Assembly: GCA_046536535.1 (NCBI GenBank)
Contig: JAWDMO010000025.1
Location: forward strand, 1-15,297
DNA length: 15,297 nucleotides
DNA from: Conexivisphaera sp046536535
Lineage (GTDB): Archaea; Thermoproteota; Nitrososphaeria; Conexivisphaerales; Conexivisphaeraceae
Direction of reading: 5' to 3'
Shown piece after piece: positions 7,361-13,368 of the stretch. The notes beneath the pieces were generated by a model. The model ran no database searches. It was not told the DNA's origin and was given only the letters and a program-made list of their open reading frames with translations. The translations under genes and the position numbers were made by a program. How positions within the stretch are numbered: the first letter of the stretch is position 1; every line of letters begins with the position of its first letter.

Positions 7361-7376
7361 GGGGAATGTATTCCCC
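7361..7376. promoter_or_regulatory. Perfect 16-bp dyad between the nadM and psmB promoters
   Basis: GGGGAAT-gt-ATTCCCC is a perfect inverted repeat with a 2-bp spacer, too tight for an RNA hairpin loop. It lies upstream of both divergent TATA boxes (7344-7352 and 7411-7418), where a dimeric DNA-binding regulator could act on both genes. The regulator is unknown. Confidence 0.4.
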
Positions 7377-7410
7377 GGGCGCCCGACGCCGGATAAATTG
7401 TAGACAGAAT

Positions 7411-7418
7411 ATTTAATA
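7411..7418 (+). promoter_or_regulatory. TATA box of the second psmB gene
   Basis: ATTTAATA is centred about 28 bp before ATG 7442, predicting a start within one or two bases of the initiation codon. A GGGAGG just before the ATG is too close to be an ideal Shine-Dalgarno, but would suit the in-frame ATG at 7448. Confidence 0.6.
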
Positions 7419-7441
7419 TCGGGAGCGACGGCGGGAGGCGT

Positions 7442-8041
7442 ATGGGGATGGAATCCATAATGCCCGGTGCGACCGCGGTCGGGATAGCCTTCAAGGACGG
7501 CGTGGTGCTGGCCGCCGAGAAGCGCTTCGCGTATGGAAACTTCATAGTGAGCAGGAGCGGCAGGAAGGTCTTCCGCATAACAGATGGGGTCGGGGCGGCG
7601 TTCGCCGGCATGATAGGGGACATGCAGATCCTTGTCAGATACGTGCAGTCCATGGTCAAGCTCAAGGAGGTCGACGAGCTCCGGGCGGTCACGCCCAGAT
7701 CCGTCGCCAAACTGATGGGCGTCATAATGTACGAGCAGAGGATGACGCCCATGCTGACGCAGGTCATACTCGGCGGCTTGGGCGAGGCCCCCGAGATCTA
7801 CGTCCTGGATCCCCTGGGATCGGTGATACCGGATAAGTACGCCTCGGTGGGCACCGGCGCCGAGACCGCGATAAGCATCGTGGAGGCCGGTTACAGGGAC
7901 GATATGGGGGCCGAGGAGGCCGTGGATCTGGCCACACGCGCTATAAAATCCGCGATACTCCGCGATACCGCCAGCGGGGATGGAATCGATATCCTGATCA
8001 TCAGGAGCACCGGATTTGAGGATCGGAGCCTGACCTTCTGA
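7442..8041 (+). CDS. psmB: 20S proteasome beta subunit, predicted non-catalytic (Thr1 replaced by Ala)
   Basis: This 199-residue beta subunit aligns without gaps to the active one at 2881-3534: TAVGIAFKDGVVLAAEKR against TTVGLIFNGGVVLATDRR. The Thr1 position is alanine (Ala10 of the precursor, in GATAVG). Position 129 is Thr instead of Ser. Glu17, Lys33 (SRSGRK), Asp166 and Ser169 (RDTASGDG) remain. Sulfolobus PsmB1, as I recall it, has the same ATA(I/V)G start and is the unprocessed, inactive beta subunit that forms mixed rings with the active one. I infer the same here. The start is ATG at 7442 from the leaderless promoter; ATG at 7448 is possible. The translin-family gene follows 12 bp downstream. 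Confidence 0.92.
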   Translation: MGMESIMPGATAVGIAFKDGVVLAAEKRFAYGNFIVSRSGRKVFRITDGVGAAFAGMIGDMQILVRYVQSMVKLKEVDELRAVTPRSVAKLMGVIMYEQRMTPMLTQVILGGLGEAPEIYVLDPLGSVIPDKYASVGTGAETAISIVEAGYRDDMGAEEAVDLATRAIKSAILRDTASGDGIDILIIRSTGFEDRSLTF

Positions 8042-8053
8042 GGGGATATCGGC

Positions 8054-8650
8054 GTGCCGGGCGGCGCGGGAGCCCTGGATCAGGGCGATGTGGACTCCAT
8101 TGAGGGGGAACTGAGGAGGCTGGAGGAGGCCCGGGAGGAGCTCCTCAAGGAGGGCAGGGATGCCATGCTCGCCATAAGGAGGGCGGTGGCGAGCGTCCAC
8201 GCCGGGGATGAGCGGCGCTCGACGGAGAAGCTCGATGAGGCCAGGGGGATCCTGCGCGAGATGAAAGGGAGGGCCGAGTCCGATCTGCTGAAATACGTGC
8301 TGCCGGTGGAGGCGGAGTACGTCGAGGCGAGCGCGTTCCACGATATAGCCTTCGGCGGGACCGTGAGGAGCGCGGGGGAGCTGGGGGCGGATCCCAGGGC
8401 GTACATCCTGGGACTCCTCGACGCGCTGGGGGAGTGCAGGAGGCTGGTCTACGATCGCGTGCGCGAGGGAAGGGATGAGGAGGCGAGGAGGATCTTCGAG
8501 GTGATGGACGACATATATTCCAAGACGTCGCACCTGGCGATATACGACAGGGTGGCGGGGGGCCTCAAGCGGAAGATGGACGTCGCGAAGGTGATTCTGG
8601 ACGATGCCGTCAGGGTCCTGACGGAGGCCGGCATGAAGCGCAATTGCTAG
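8054..8650 (+). CDS. Translin-family protein (COG2178)
   Basis: This 198-residue, all-helical protein has the translin/TRAX layout: a long N-terminal coiled-coil-like helix (residues 12-75) followed by LPVEAEYVEASAFHDIAFGG, YILGLLDALGECRR and VMDDIYSKTSHLAIYD. Translin-type proteins form octamers that bind single-stranded nucleic acid. TRAX-type subunits, and some archaeal homologues, cut RNA using clustered acidic residues. Glu88 and Glu91 (EYVEA), with Asp123 and Glu127, are candidate catalytic residues. GTG at 8054 follows GAGGGG by a short spacer, and the gene lies 12 bp after the proteasome subunit, so the two are probably cotranscribed. Its stop shares the palindrome CTAG with the stop of the convergent gene. 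Confidence 0.85.
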   Translation: MPGGAGALDQGDVDSIEGELRRLEEAREELLKEGRDAMLAIRRAVASVHAGDERRSTEKLDEARGILREMKGRAESDLLKYVLPVEAEYVEASAFHDIAFGGTVRSAGELGADPRAYILGLLDALGECRRLVYDRVREGRDEEARRIFEVMDDIYSKTSHLAIYDRVAGGLKRKMDVAKVILDDAVRVLTEAGMKRNC

Positions 8651-9270
8651 ATGCCGAGCTTTGATTTTATATCGCTCGTCTTTATGCCCGGATAGGGGCT
8701 ATCCAGCCTCACGACCCTGAAGGCGAGCCCCCTGGACGATCCCATCCTGAGGAGCGACGCCTCCTCGTGCAGCTGATCGTAACCCAACGCTATCACGTCC
8801 GGCCTCACGCGCTCCACGGTGGCCATCATGTCCACGCTGCTGCCCAGGATGGCTGCATCGACCGGCTTCAGCGCGGAGACGAGCTTCAGCCTCAGCTCCT
8901 CGTCGTGCAGCGGTGGACGCCCCTTATTTCTCTCGACCGTGACATCCCTGGCCACCACCACGATCAACAGGTCACCCTGCGCCTTCGCGCTCTCCAGGGT
9001 ATACACGTGGCCGGGATGTATTATGTCGAAGACGCCGCCGGTCAGCACAACGGATATCGCGGATCTCCCCGATTCGCTCAGCTCGTAGCCGGTCGGGCCG
9101 GCGCGGATAAGCCCCTCGGATTCCATGGATTCCAGCCACCCGTCCAGCAGCTCCCGCGGAAGGCCCATGCGCGCCGCGAGGCCGCCCGGGTCCGGCTTCC
9201 CGCCCTCCAGCCGCATGACGTATATCGCCCCCAGGAGGGCGCGCCTGTGCGCGGGAAGCGCGGCGGGCAT
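8647..9270 (-). CDS. ribL: Winged-helix/FAD synthase (RibL-type cytidylyltransferase) fusion
   Basis: The C-terminal part, about 135 residues, is an archaeal RibL-type FAD synthetase, which joins FMN and a nucleotide to make FAD. It shows VLTGGVFDIIHPGHVYTLE (HxGH motif), VVVARDVTVERNKGR, LVSALKPVDAAILGS, VIALGYDQ and the terminal YPGIKTSDIKSKL. The Methanocaldococcus RibL as I know it is about 150 residues. Here about 70 N-terminal residues form a winged-helix-like unit (GGLAARMGLPRELLDGWLESMESEGLI, then a wing and SESGRSAI). ATG at 9270 is chosen. An in-frame TTG at 9276 would overlap the eL15 stop as TTGA, with AAGGA just upstream. The gene is third in the serA-eL15-ribL cluster. Confidence 0.88.
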   Translation of the reverse strand: MPAALPAHRRALLGAIYVMRLEGGKPDPGGLAARMGLPRELLDGWLESMESEGLIRAGPTGYELSESGRSAISVVLTGGVFDIIHPGHVYTLESAKAQGDLLIVVVARDVTVERNKGRPPLHDEELRLKLVSALKPVDAAILGSSVDMMATVERVRPDVIALGYDQLHEEASLLRMGSSRGLAFRVVRLDSPYPGIKTSDIKSKLGI

Positions 9271-9272
9271 TT

Positions 9273-9737
9273 TCAATCTATCCTTGACCCGAGCGCCCTT
9301 CTGAGCTTTGGATCATGCCCGATGGATGGATGGCTCGGGTCCGCCATCACCACCTCGTACCAGTAATACCTCCCGTCCTCCGCCAGGTAGTAGGACCCGA
9401 GTACCTCCATGTTGGGGAACATCTCGCGGGCCCTGCTCTCCGCGACCTCCCTGGAACTGTATTTGCCCTTTATCCTGACCGTACCGAGCGCCTTCTGGCG
9501 CCTGCCCGAGTTCGGCCTCTTCCTGCGCATGCCCCCCTTTGGAACCCTTGCCCTGACGACGATTATCCCCTGCTTTGCCCTGTAGCCCACGCGTTTGGCC
9601 CTGTCCAGCCGAGCCGGGCGCTCCACGCGCAGCGTCCTCGGCTCCCTCCTCCACTCGATCAGTTTCTCCTTGAGCTCGCCCGGCCTCTCCGAGTACAGCG
9701 CATGCCAACTCTCGTTTATATGCTGGTACAGACCCAT
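9273..9737 (-). CDS. rpl15e: 50S ribosomal protein eL15 (L15e), C-terminally short
   Basis: This is a large-subunit protein shared by archaea and eukaryotes. The N-terminal start (MGLYQHINESWHAL), KLIEWRREP, RVERPARLDRAKRVGYRAKQGIIVVR, VPKGGMRRKRPNSGRR and MFPNMEVLGSYYLAEDGRYYWYEV are all recognisable. The family is usually 190-215 residues and ends with a basic tail containing RGLTSAG. This protein stops at 154 residues, soon after DPSHPSIGHDPKL, with RRALGSRID in place of the tail. No continuation of the tail is visible in the other frames just downstream. The ATG at 9737 is 6 bp after the serA stop, so the gene probably depends on the serA promoter. Confidence 0.93.
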   Translation of the reverse strand: MGLYQHINESWHALYSERPGELKEKLIEWRREPRTLRVERPARLDRAKRVGYRAKQGIIVVRARVPKGGMRRKRPNSGRRQKALGTVRIKGKYSSREVAESRAREMFPNMEVLGSYYLAEDGRYYWYEVVMADPSHPSIGHDPKLRRALGSRID

Positions 9738-9743
9738 TTTCAG

Positions 9744-10679
9744 TCAGCTTAGCCCCTTCGACCTGACTATGTTTATTATCTTTTCGGCAAGCATCGTTAT
9801 GGACTTCCTCTGCGCCTCATACGTCTGCGCCCCTATGTGGGGCGTGTGGACCACGTTCGGAAGAGAAAGCAACTTCGAGCTCGGATCCGGGGGCTCCTTC
9901 TCGTAGACGTCGAGCGCCGCGCCGGCTATCCAGCCGGCCTCCAGCGCCTTGATGAGCGCGCCGGTGTCGAATACCTCCCCCCTCGACGTGTTCACGATTA
10001 TCGCGTTTTTCCTGGCCCCTCTGAGCAACTGTTCGCCTATCATGCCCCTCGTCTGGGGCGTCAGCGTGACGTGTATGGATATGAAGTCGGATCCACTGAA
10101 TAACTCCTCAAGGCTCACCTGCTTGGCATCGACCTTCCTGAGCGCGTCCTCGGGCAGCTTCACGACATCGTATGCGAGTATCCCCATCCCCATGCACCTA
10201 GCCATCTCCGCCAGCCTCCTGCCTATCCTGCCGAATCCGACGATGCCCAGGGTCTTGCCATACAGCTCATACCCCATCGATTCCTCCTTGGCCCACTTGC
10301 CGGCGCTGAGCTGCTGATGCGTATACGCTATCTTCCTCGCGGCCGATATCATGAGGCCGAGCGCGAGCTCCGCGGTCGAGTTGGTCAACGCCTCGGGCGA
10401 GTTCACGACCTCCACGCCGCGGGCCCGGGCAGCATCCACGTCTATGTTGTCGAGCCCGACTCCGGACCTGCCTATCACCTTGAGGTTCTTCCCCCGCTCT
10501 ATCACGTCCTTCGTCACCTTTGTCCTGCTCCTGACCACGAGCACGTGATAGCGCTCTATCGTGTTGAGGAGCTCGTCCTTTCCCATTCCGGGGCGATAGT
10601 CCACCTCAAGGCCGGCCTCCTGCAGCTTGGCTATGCCCGCCTCATCCACCTCATCCGTGACCAGAACTTTGACTGCCAA
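9744..10679 (-). CDS. serA: D-3-phosphoglycerate dehydrogenase (short form, no ACT domain)
   Basis: SerA oxidises 3-phosphoglycerate to 3-phosphohydroxypyruvate, the first step of serine synthesis. From TTG 10679 the protein has 311 residues. It begins MAVKVLVTDEVDEAG, then GRSGVGLDNID, the Rossmann motif GFGRIG (148-153) with Asp171 for NAD, catalytic Arg233 (NTSRGE), Glu262 (DVYEKEP) and His281 (HTPHIGA). The ACT/ASB regulatory domains are absent, so allosteric serine inhibition of the classical kind is not expected. TTG 10679 is preferred over ATG 10697 because the TATA box at 10703-10711 puts the transcript start near 10680-10683 and the N-terminus then matches the family. Other 2-hydroxyacid dehydrogenases of the family are possible substrates. 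Confidence 0.87.
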   Translation of the reverse strand: MAVKVLVTDEVDEAGIAKLQEAGLEVDYRPGMGKDELLNTIERYHVLVVRSRTKVTKDVIERGKNLKVIGRSGVGLDNIDVDAARARGVEVVNSPEALTNSTAELALGLMISAARKIAYTHQQLSAGKWAKEESMGYELYGKTLGIVGFGRIGRRLAEMARCMGMGILAYDVVKLPEDALRKVDAKQVSLEELFSGSDFISIHVTLTPQTRGMIGEQLLRGARKNAIIVNTSRGEVFDTGALIKALEAGWIAGAALDVYEKEPPDPSSKLLSLPNVVHTPHIGAQTYEAQRKSITMLAEKIINIVRSKGLS

Positions 10680-10702
10680 ACCGCGGATCCCCCGCATTCC
10701 GG

Positions 10703-10711
10703 ATATTTTTA
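10703..10711 (-). promoter_or_regulatory. TATA box of the serA-eL15-ribL cluster
   Basis: Reading TAAAAATAT on the minus strand, it is centred about 28 bp from TTG 10679. The upstream ATG at 10697 would fall before the predicted transcript start, which decides the serA start codon. Confidence 0.55.
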
Positions 10712-10773
10712 GCTAGCGCTCACGCGCATGACCCGCGATCCGGATGCCGCCTCCCCCCGTCCGCCGGTTAAAC

Positions 10774-10782
10774 GTTTATTAA
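10774..10782 (+). promoter_or_regulatory. TATA box of the eS1 gene
   Basis: GTTTATTAA is centred about 34 bp before TTG 10812, and is overlapped by the palindrome TAAACGTTTA (10769-10778). Its position inside the open frame that begins at ATG 10728 argues that translation really starts at TTG 10812. Confidence 0.6.
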
Positions 10783-10811
10783 CGCACTGCCGACCGCTAC
10801 CCCAGTCGCAA

Positions 10812-11462
10812 TTGTCGGCCAAGCAGAAGCGCGAGAAGATCTGGTTGACGGTGTACGCCCCACCATACTTCGGGGGGAGCTCCATAGCCACCATACCGAC
10901 GAGCCGCCCCGAGTCGGCGATCGGGCGCGTGATCGAGATAACGCTCTACGACCTGCTGAAGCTCGATCCCTCGCAGTACGTGATAAAGCTCTACTTCCAG
11001 ATCGAGAAGGTGGAGGGCGAGAGCGCGTACACGAGGTACAAGGGCCACGATTACACCGTGGAATACCTGAACAGCCTGGTGAGGAGGGGCACGTCGATGA
11101 TCAACTGGATACATGACTACAGGACCAAGGACGAGCTGGATCTCAGGGTCTACGCCGTGGCCTTCACGCAGTACCGCATAAACACATCGCGCAAGCATGC
11201 GATAAGGGAGCTAGCCCACGAGGTCCTGCAGAGCCGCATTCCGGAGATGACGCTCGGGCAGTACGCCCAGGAGGCCGTCCTGGGGAAGCTGGCCTCCGAG
11301 ATCTATAACGAGACGAAGAAGGTGGCCATACTCAGACATGTGGGCATAAGGAAGACGAAGCTCCTGACGAAACTTGAGGAAAGGCCGCCGCTGGAGCTAC
11401 CGTACCAGGTACAGGGCGGCGCCAGCCCTCCCGAGCCCGAGCCGGCGACCCCGGAGCGGTAG
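10812..11462 (+). CDS. rps3ae: 30S ribosomal protein eS1 (S3Ae)
   Basis: This small-subunit protein near the mRNA exit is shared by archaea and eukaryotes. From TTG 10812 it begins MSAKQKREKIWLTVYAPPYFGG, the expected family N-terminus, and continues with IGRVIEITLYDLLKLDPSQYV, KLYFQIEKVEGESAYTRYKGHDYT, EYLNSLVRRGTSMINWI and YAVAFTQYRINTSRKHAIRE. The 216-residue length is normal. The frame is open back to an ATG at 10728, but the extra 28 residues are low-complexity and contain the promoter. The C-terminus is proline- and glutamate-rich. In many TACK genomes eS1 is near pcc1 and uS15; here it is on the other strand, converging with ychF across 11 bp. Confidence 0.93.
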   Translation: MSAKQKREKIWLTVYAPPYFGGSSIATIPTSRPESAIGRVIEITLYDLLKLDPSQYVIKLYFQIEKVEGESAYTRYKGHDYTVEYLNSLVRRGTSMINWIHDYRTKDELDLRVYAVAFTQYRINTSRKHAIRELAHEVLQSRIPEMTLGQYAQEAVLGKLASEIYNETKKVAILRHVGIRKTKLLTKLEERPPLELPYQVQGGASPPEPEPATPER

Positions 11463-11473
11463 ACCTCCTGCAT

Positions 11474-12679
11474 CTATCTTCTCCCCGCGGTCGCCACGAT
11501 CTTCATGACGTCGTTCTGCTTCAACACGTGATCGGCCCCCACCCTGATCTTCCTCTTGGCGTCAACCGCGTACAGGAACGTCTCCCCCAGCTCCGTGTGG
11601 ACGCGATATGCGAGGTCCCTGACGCTGGACCCCCTGCGCACGAGATACGCATCCGGCAGGACGTGCCCATCCTTGTCCGTCAGCTTCTCCTCGTCCTCCA
11701 CCGGATATACGACTATCATATCGAGCAGCTCGAACACAGCCGTGTTGAGCGACCGCTGTACTCCCGTTCCACCATACACGCTCAGCACGCGCTCCCTGAT
11801 GTACTTCAGCGCCCTTTCCTGTTCCTGGCTGATGTTCGCGACGTCGATCACCTCGAAGTCGCTATCACCGGGCCTGTATCTTATGATGCCCTGCTTGGCC
11901 GCTTTCCTGAGCACGAGTTCCGCCAGGGCTGAGGTGGGCACCACCTTAAATCCCAGCCCGCTGAGCCTCTCTATGTTCTTCGATGCGGCCGACACGTCCG
12001 CCTTATTCGCGGCGACGAGCATCGGCTTCGCGCGCCCGCGCAGCTCGTGCACGAACGCGTCCAGGTGCTCCGACCAGCTGTGCGTCGACTTGCCCAGGAG
12101 TCCCAGCGCGTTCAGCGCGTCCCTGATATCCTTGGACGTTATGCCCAGCCCGCTGAGCCTCTTCTCCAGCTCGCCCAGCGCTTCCTTCGAGTCCTGGATC
12201 CGCGTGACGCGCGGCCAGTCCTTCTCGAGTATTCCCCTCATCCACAGCTCGTACTCGCGCACGACGAATTCCACGTCCACCAAGGGGTCGTGCGATCCGG
12301 GATCCACGGCCCTGCCCTCCTCATCGGTGGAGCCGGAGGCGTCCACTACGTGCACTATGACGTCGGCCCTCCTCACGTCGTCGAGGAATTTATTGCCGAG
12401 CCCGAGGCCCTTGGAGGCGCCCGGTATCAGGCCGGCGACGTCTATCAGCTTGATCGGAACATATCTGGTGCCTTCCATGCATATGGAGTTCACCGGATCG
12501 TCCTTCACGCCGAGCTCCCTGCATACGCACGGCGATGAGACGTAAGCGACGCCGACGTTCGGCTCTATGGTCGTGAACGGGTAATTTGCTATCGCCACGT
12601 CGACGAGGGTGGCTGCGGAGAAGAACGTGGATTTGCCGCTGTTGGGCTTGCCGATGAGCCCGACCGTCACCTGTTCCAT
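11474..12679 (-). CDS. ychF: YchF-type OBG-family GTPase with TGS domain
   Basis: This is the archaeal YchF-like (COG0012) P-loop NTPase of 401 residues. The P-loop GKPNSGKST is at residues 10-18, followed by switch I (NYPFTTIEPN), G3 DVAGLIPGASKGLGLGN (from 80), G4 NKAD (225-228) and a C-terminal TGS domain (about 310-400: LPDAYLVRRGSSVRDLAYRVH, then the conserved DHVLKQNDVMKIV). Bacterial and human YchF carry NxxE at G4 and prefer ATP; the intact NKAD here predicts GTP. Archaeal members I recall have a cysteine cluster after switch I; three cysteines remain (51, 53, 67). A role in translation or ribosome function is inferred from the family. The ATG at 12679 is supported by GGTGAGGG with a short spacer. 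Confidence 0.9.
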   Translation of the reverse strand: MEQVTVGLIGKPNSGKSTFFSAATLVDVAIANYPFTTIEPNVGVAYVSSPCVCRELGVKDDPVNSICMEGTRYVPIKLIDVAGLIPGASKGLGLGNKFLDDVRRADVIVHVVDASGSTDEEGRAVDPGSHDPLVDVEFVVREYELWMRGILEKDWPRVTRIQDSKEALGELEKRLSGLGITSKDIRDALNALGLLGKSTHSWSEHLDAFVHELRGRAKPMLVAANKADVSAASKNIERLSGLGFKVVPTSALAELVLRKAAKQGIIRYRPGDSDFEVIDVANISQEQERALKYIRERVLSVYGGTGVQRSLNTAVFELLDMIVVYPVEDEEKLTDKDGHVLPDAYLVRRGSSVRDLAYRVHTELGETFLYAVDAKRKIRVGADHVLKQNDVMKIVATAGRR

Positions 12680-12712
12680 CGGTCCCTCACCCGCCCGAGG
12701 AAACGCGCGCGG

Positions 12713-12721
12713 CTCTTTATC
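12713..12721 (-). promoter_or_regulatory. TATA-like element of ychF
   Basis: On the minus strand GGATAAAGA is centred about 39 bp before ATG 12679. The predicted transcript start near 12692 leaves room for the Shine-Dalgarno GGTGAGGG (12691-12684), unlike most other genes here, which look leaderless. Confidence 0.45.
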
Positions 12722-12903
12722 CTGTCGTCCGGCAGCCGGTTGTACGGCCTCCTGCGGGCCTCAAGGGTGTCCCCGAGCCTTCCTTCCCGGGCATCCGCAG
12801 GGCACGGCCTGAACCCGTGGATCAGCACCACCCATCAATCCTCCCGACGGACACCCTCCTCCCGCCCATTGCGACCGTTCGGGAGGAAGGGTAACAACGG
12901 CAT
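12720..12903 (-). ncRNA. Candidate structured RNA or long ychF leader; limits approximate
   Basis: No convincing protein is encoded in the 354 bp between ychF and pcc1. On the minus strand a TATA box (12924-12934) predicts a transcript start near 12903. Just after it comes an 11-pair hairpin (12880-12890 with 12854-12864, 15-nt loop); its one mismatch as DNA becomes G-U only in minus-strand RNA. Two further pairings use 12849-12856 with 12765-12772 (8 bp) and 12861-12865 with 12754-12758 (5 bp), and exclude part of the first hairpin. A small hairpin lies at 12803-12819. I could not match RNase P RNA, SRP RNA or a tRNA. GC-rich DNA folds easily, so this is tentative. Confidence 0.3.
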
Positions 12904-12923
12904 CGCAGTGCGCAGCTATCGTG

Positions 12924-12934
12924 AATATATTTAA
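12924..12934 (-). promoter_or_regulatory. TATA box in the ychF-pcc1 gap
   Basis: A strong TATA-like TAAATATATT (minus strand) lies 245 bp before the ychF start codon, too far for the near-leaderless pattern of this window. It could drive a separate RNA or a long ychF leader. It reads almost as well on the plus strand. Confidence 0.45.
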
Positions 12935-12988
12935 GTGTAGCCCCAGCCCAAGCATCCGTGAAACTGATTCACCCCACAACTAAACGAT

Positions 12989-13026
12989 ATGGGTTTTCCG
13001 TTTCCGTTTCCGTTTCCCCAACCCAT
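12989..13026. repeat. TTTCCG hexamer repeat inside a 7-bp inverted repeat, after pcc1
   Basis: TTTCCG occurs three times in tandem (12995-13012), followed by TTTCCC. It is bracketed by ATGGGTT (12989-12995) and AACCCAT (13020-13026). On the minus strand the loop is purine-rich (GGAAAC units). It lies 8 bp after the pcc1 stop codon, a position where transcript ends or RNA-processing signals could sit. No function is established. Confidence 0.6.
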
Positions 13027-13033
13027 TCATAGG

Positions 13034-13291
13034 CTAGGGCGAGGAATTCAGCCGCGACTCAGCGCTGTACGCCAGGCGGTCCAGGATCTCATTCAGCGTC
13101 GCGGCCAGCGTATCGGCGCCATCGAGATCGTAGGAGATCGCCACGTGCAACCCGGTCGAATCGGCGTCCATGTCAATCGTCATCCCTTCCGGTAGCTCAA
13201 CGTTGTCGGGGAGCAGCGCGTTGAGTATGGATTCCGCGGCCCTCCGTGAACCGAGATCCACCGATAAATCGATCCTGATCCTGGGCAACAC
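13034..13291 (-). CDS. pcc1: KEOPS complex subunit Pcc1
   Basis: This is a small dimerising subunit of KEOPS, which makes the t6A modification at position 37 of ANN-decoding tRNAs together with Kae1, Bud32 and Cgi121. The 85-residue protein has the Pcc1/CTAG pattern: strand IRIDLSVDLGS, helix AAESILNALLPDN, two strands (MTIDMDADSTGLHVAISYDL) and a final helix with DTLAATLNEILDRLAYSAE. Length is right for the family. The start is GTG at 13291 or TTG at 13288; no clear Shine-Dalgarno is seen. It lies 65 bp after the Cdc45-like gene and follows the uS15 - RecJ/Cdc45 - Pcc1 order known from TACK archaea. Confidence 0.82.
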   Translation of the reverse strand: MLPRIRIDLSVDLGSRRAAESILNALLPDNVELPEGMTIDMDADSTGLHVAISYDLDGADTLAATLNEILDRLAYSAESRLNSSP

Positions 13292-13352
13292 GCATCGACG
13301 CGCACCCGGTCATACGCGCCGCGGTATTTCAACCGATCGCGGGATGGCGAGG

Positions 13353-13368
13353 CTCCTCACGCGAGGAG
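13353..13368 (-). other. Hairpin at the end of the Cdc45-like gene
   Basis: CTCCTC and GAGGAG form a perfect 6-bp stem around a 4-nt loop, and the TGA stop of the Cdc45-like gene falls inside it. No T-run follows, so it is not a classical terminator. It may shape the 3' end or limit coupling to pcc1. Confidence 0.35.

Noticed and set aside
7322..8533. Long minus-strand open frame extending nadM by about 400 residues
   Set aside because: It runs antisense to the second psmB and the translin gene, is rich in His, Arg and Pro as expected for a shadow frame, and the NadM N-terminus and promoter place the start at 7321.
10728..10811. N-terminal extension of eS1 from ATG 10728
   Set aside because: The 28 residues are proline/arginine-rich without family similarity, and the segment contains the TATA box; TTG 10812 gives the conserved MSAK start.
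12803..12819. tRNA T-arm-like hairpin (CACGG, loop GTTCAGG, CCGTG on the minus strand)
   Set aside because: The loop lacks the invariant A58, and no acceptor, D or anticodon arms can be paired around it.
12810..12845. C/D or H/ACA guide RNA suggested by TGATG and CTGA in the minus strand
   Set aside because: The boxes are only about 7 nt apart, the C box deviates from RTGATGA, and no flanking helix or second box pair is visible.
12720..12903. RNase P RNA or SRP RNA in the ychF-pcc1 gap
   Set aside because: The RNase P core signatures (GAGGAAAGTC and ACAGAAA...GGCTTA) and a proper SRP helix 8 (GGAA tetraloop with AGCAG side) are not found, only loose resemblances.
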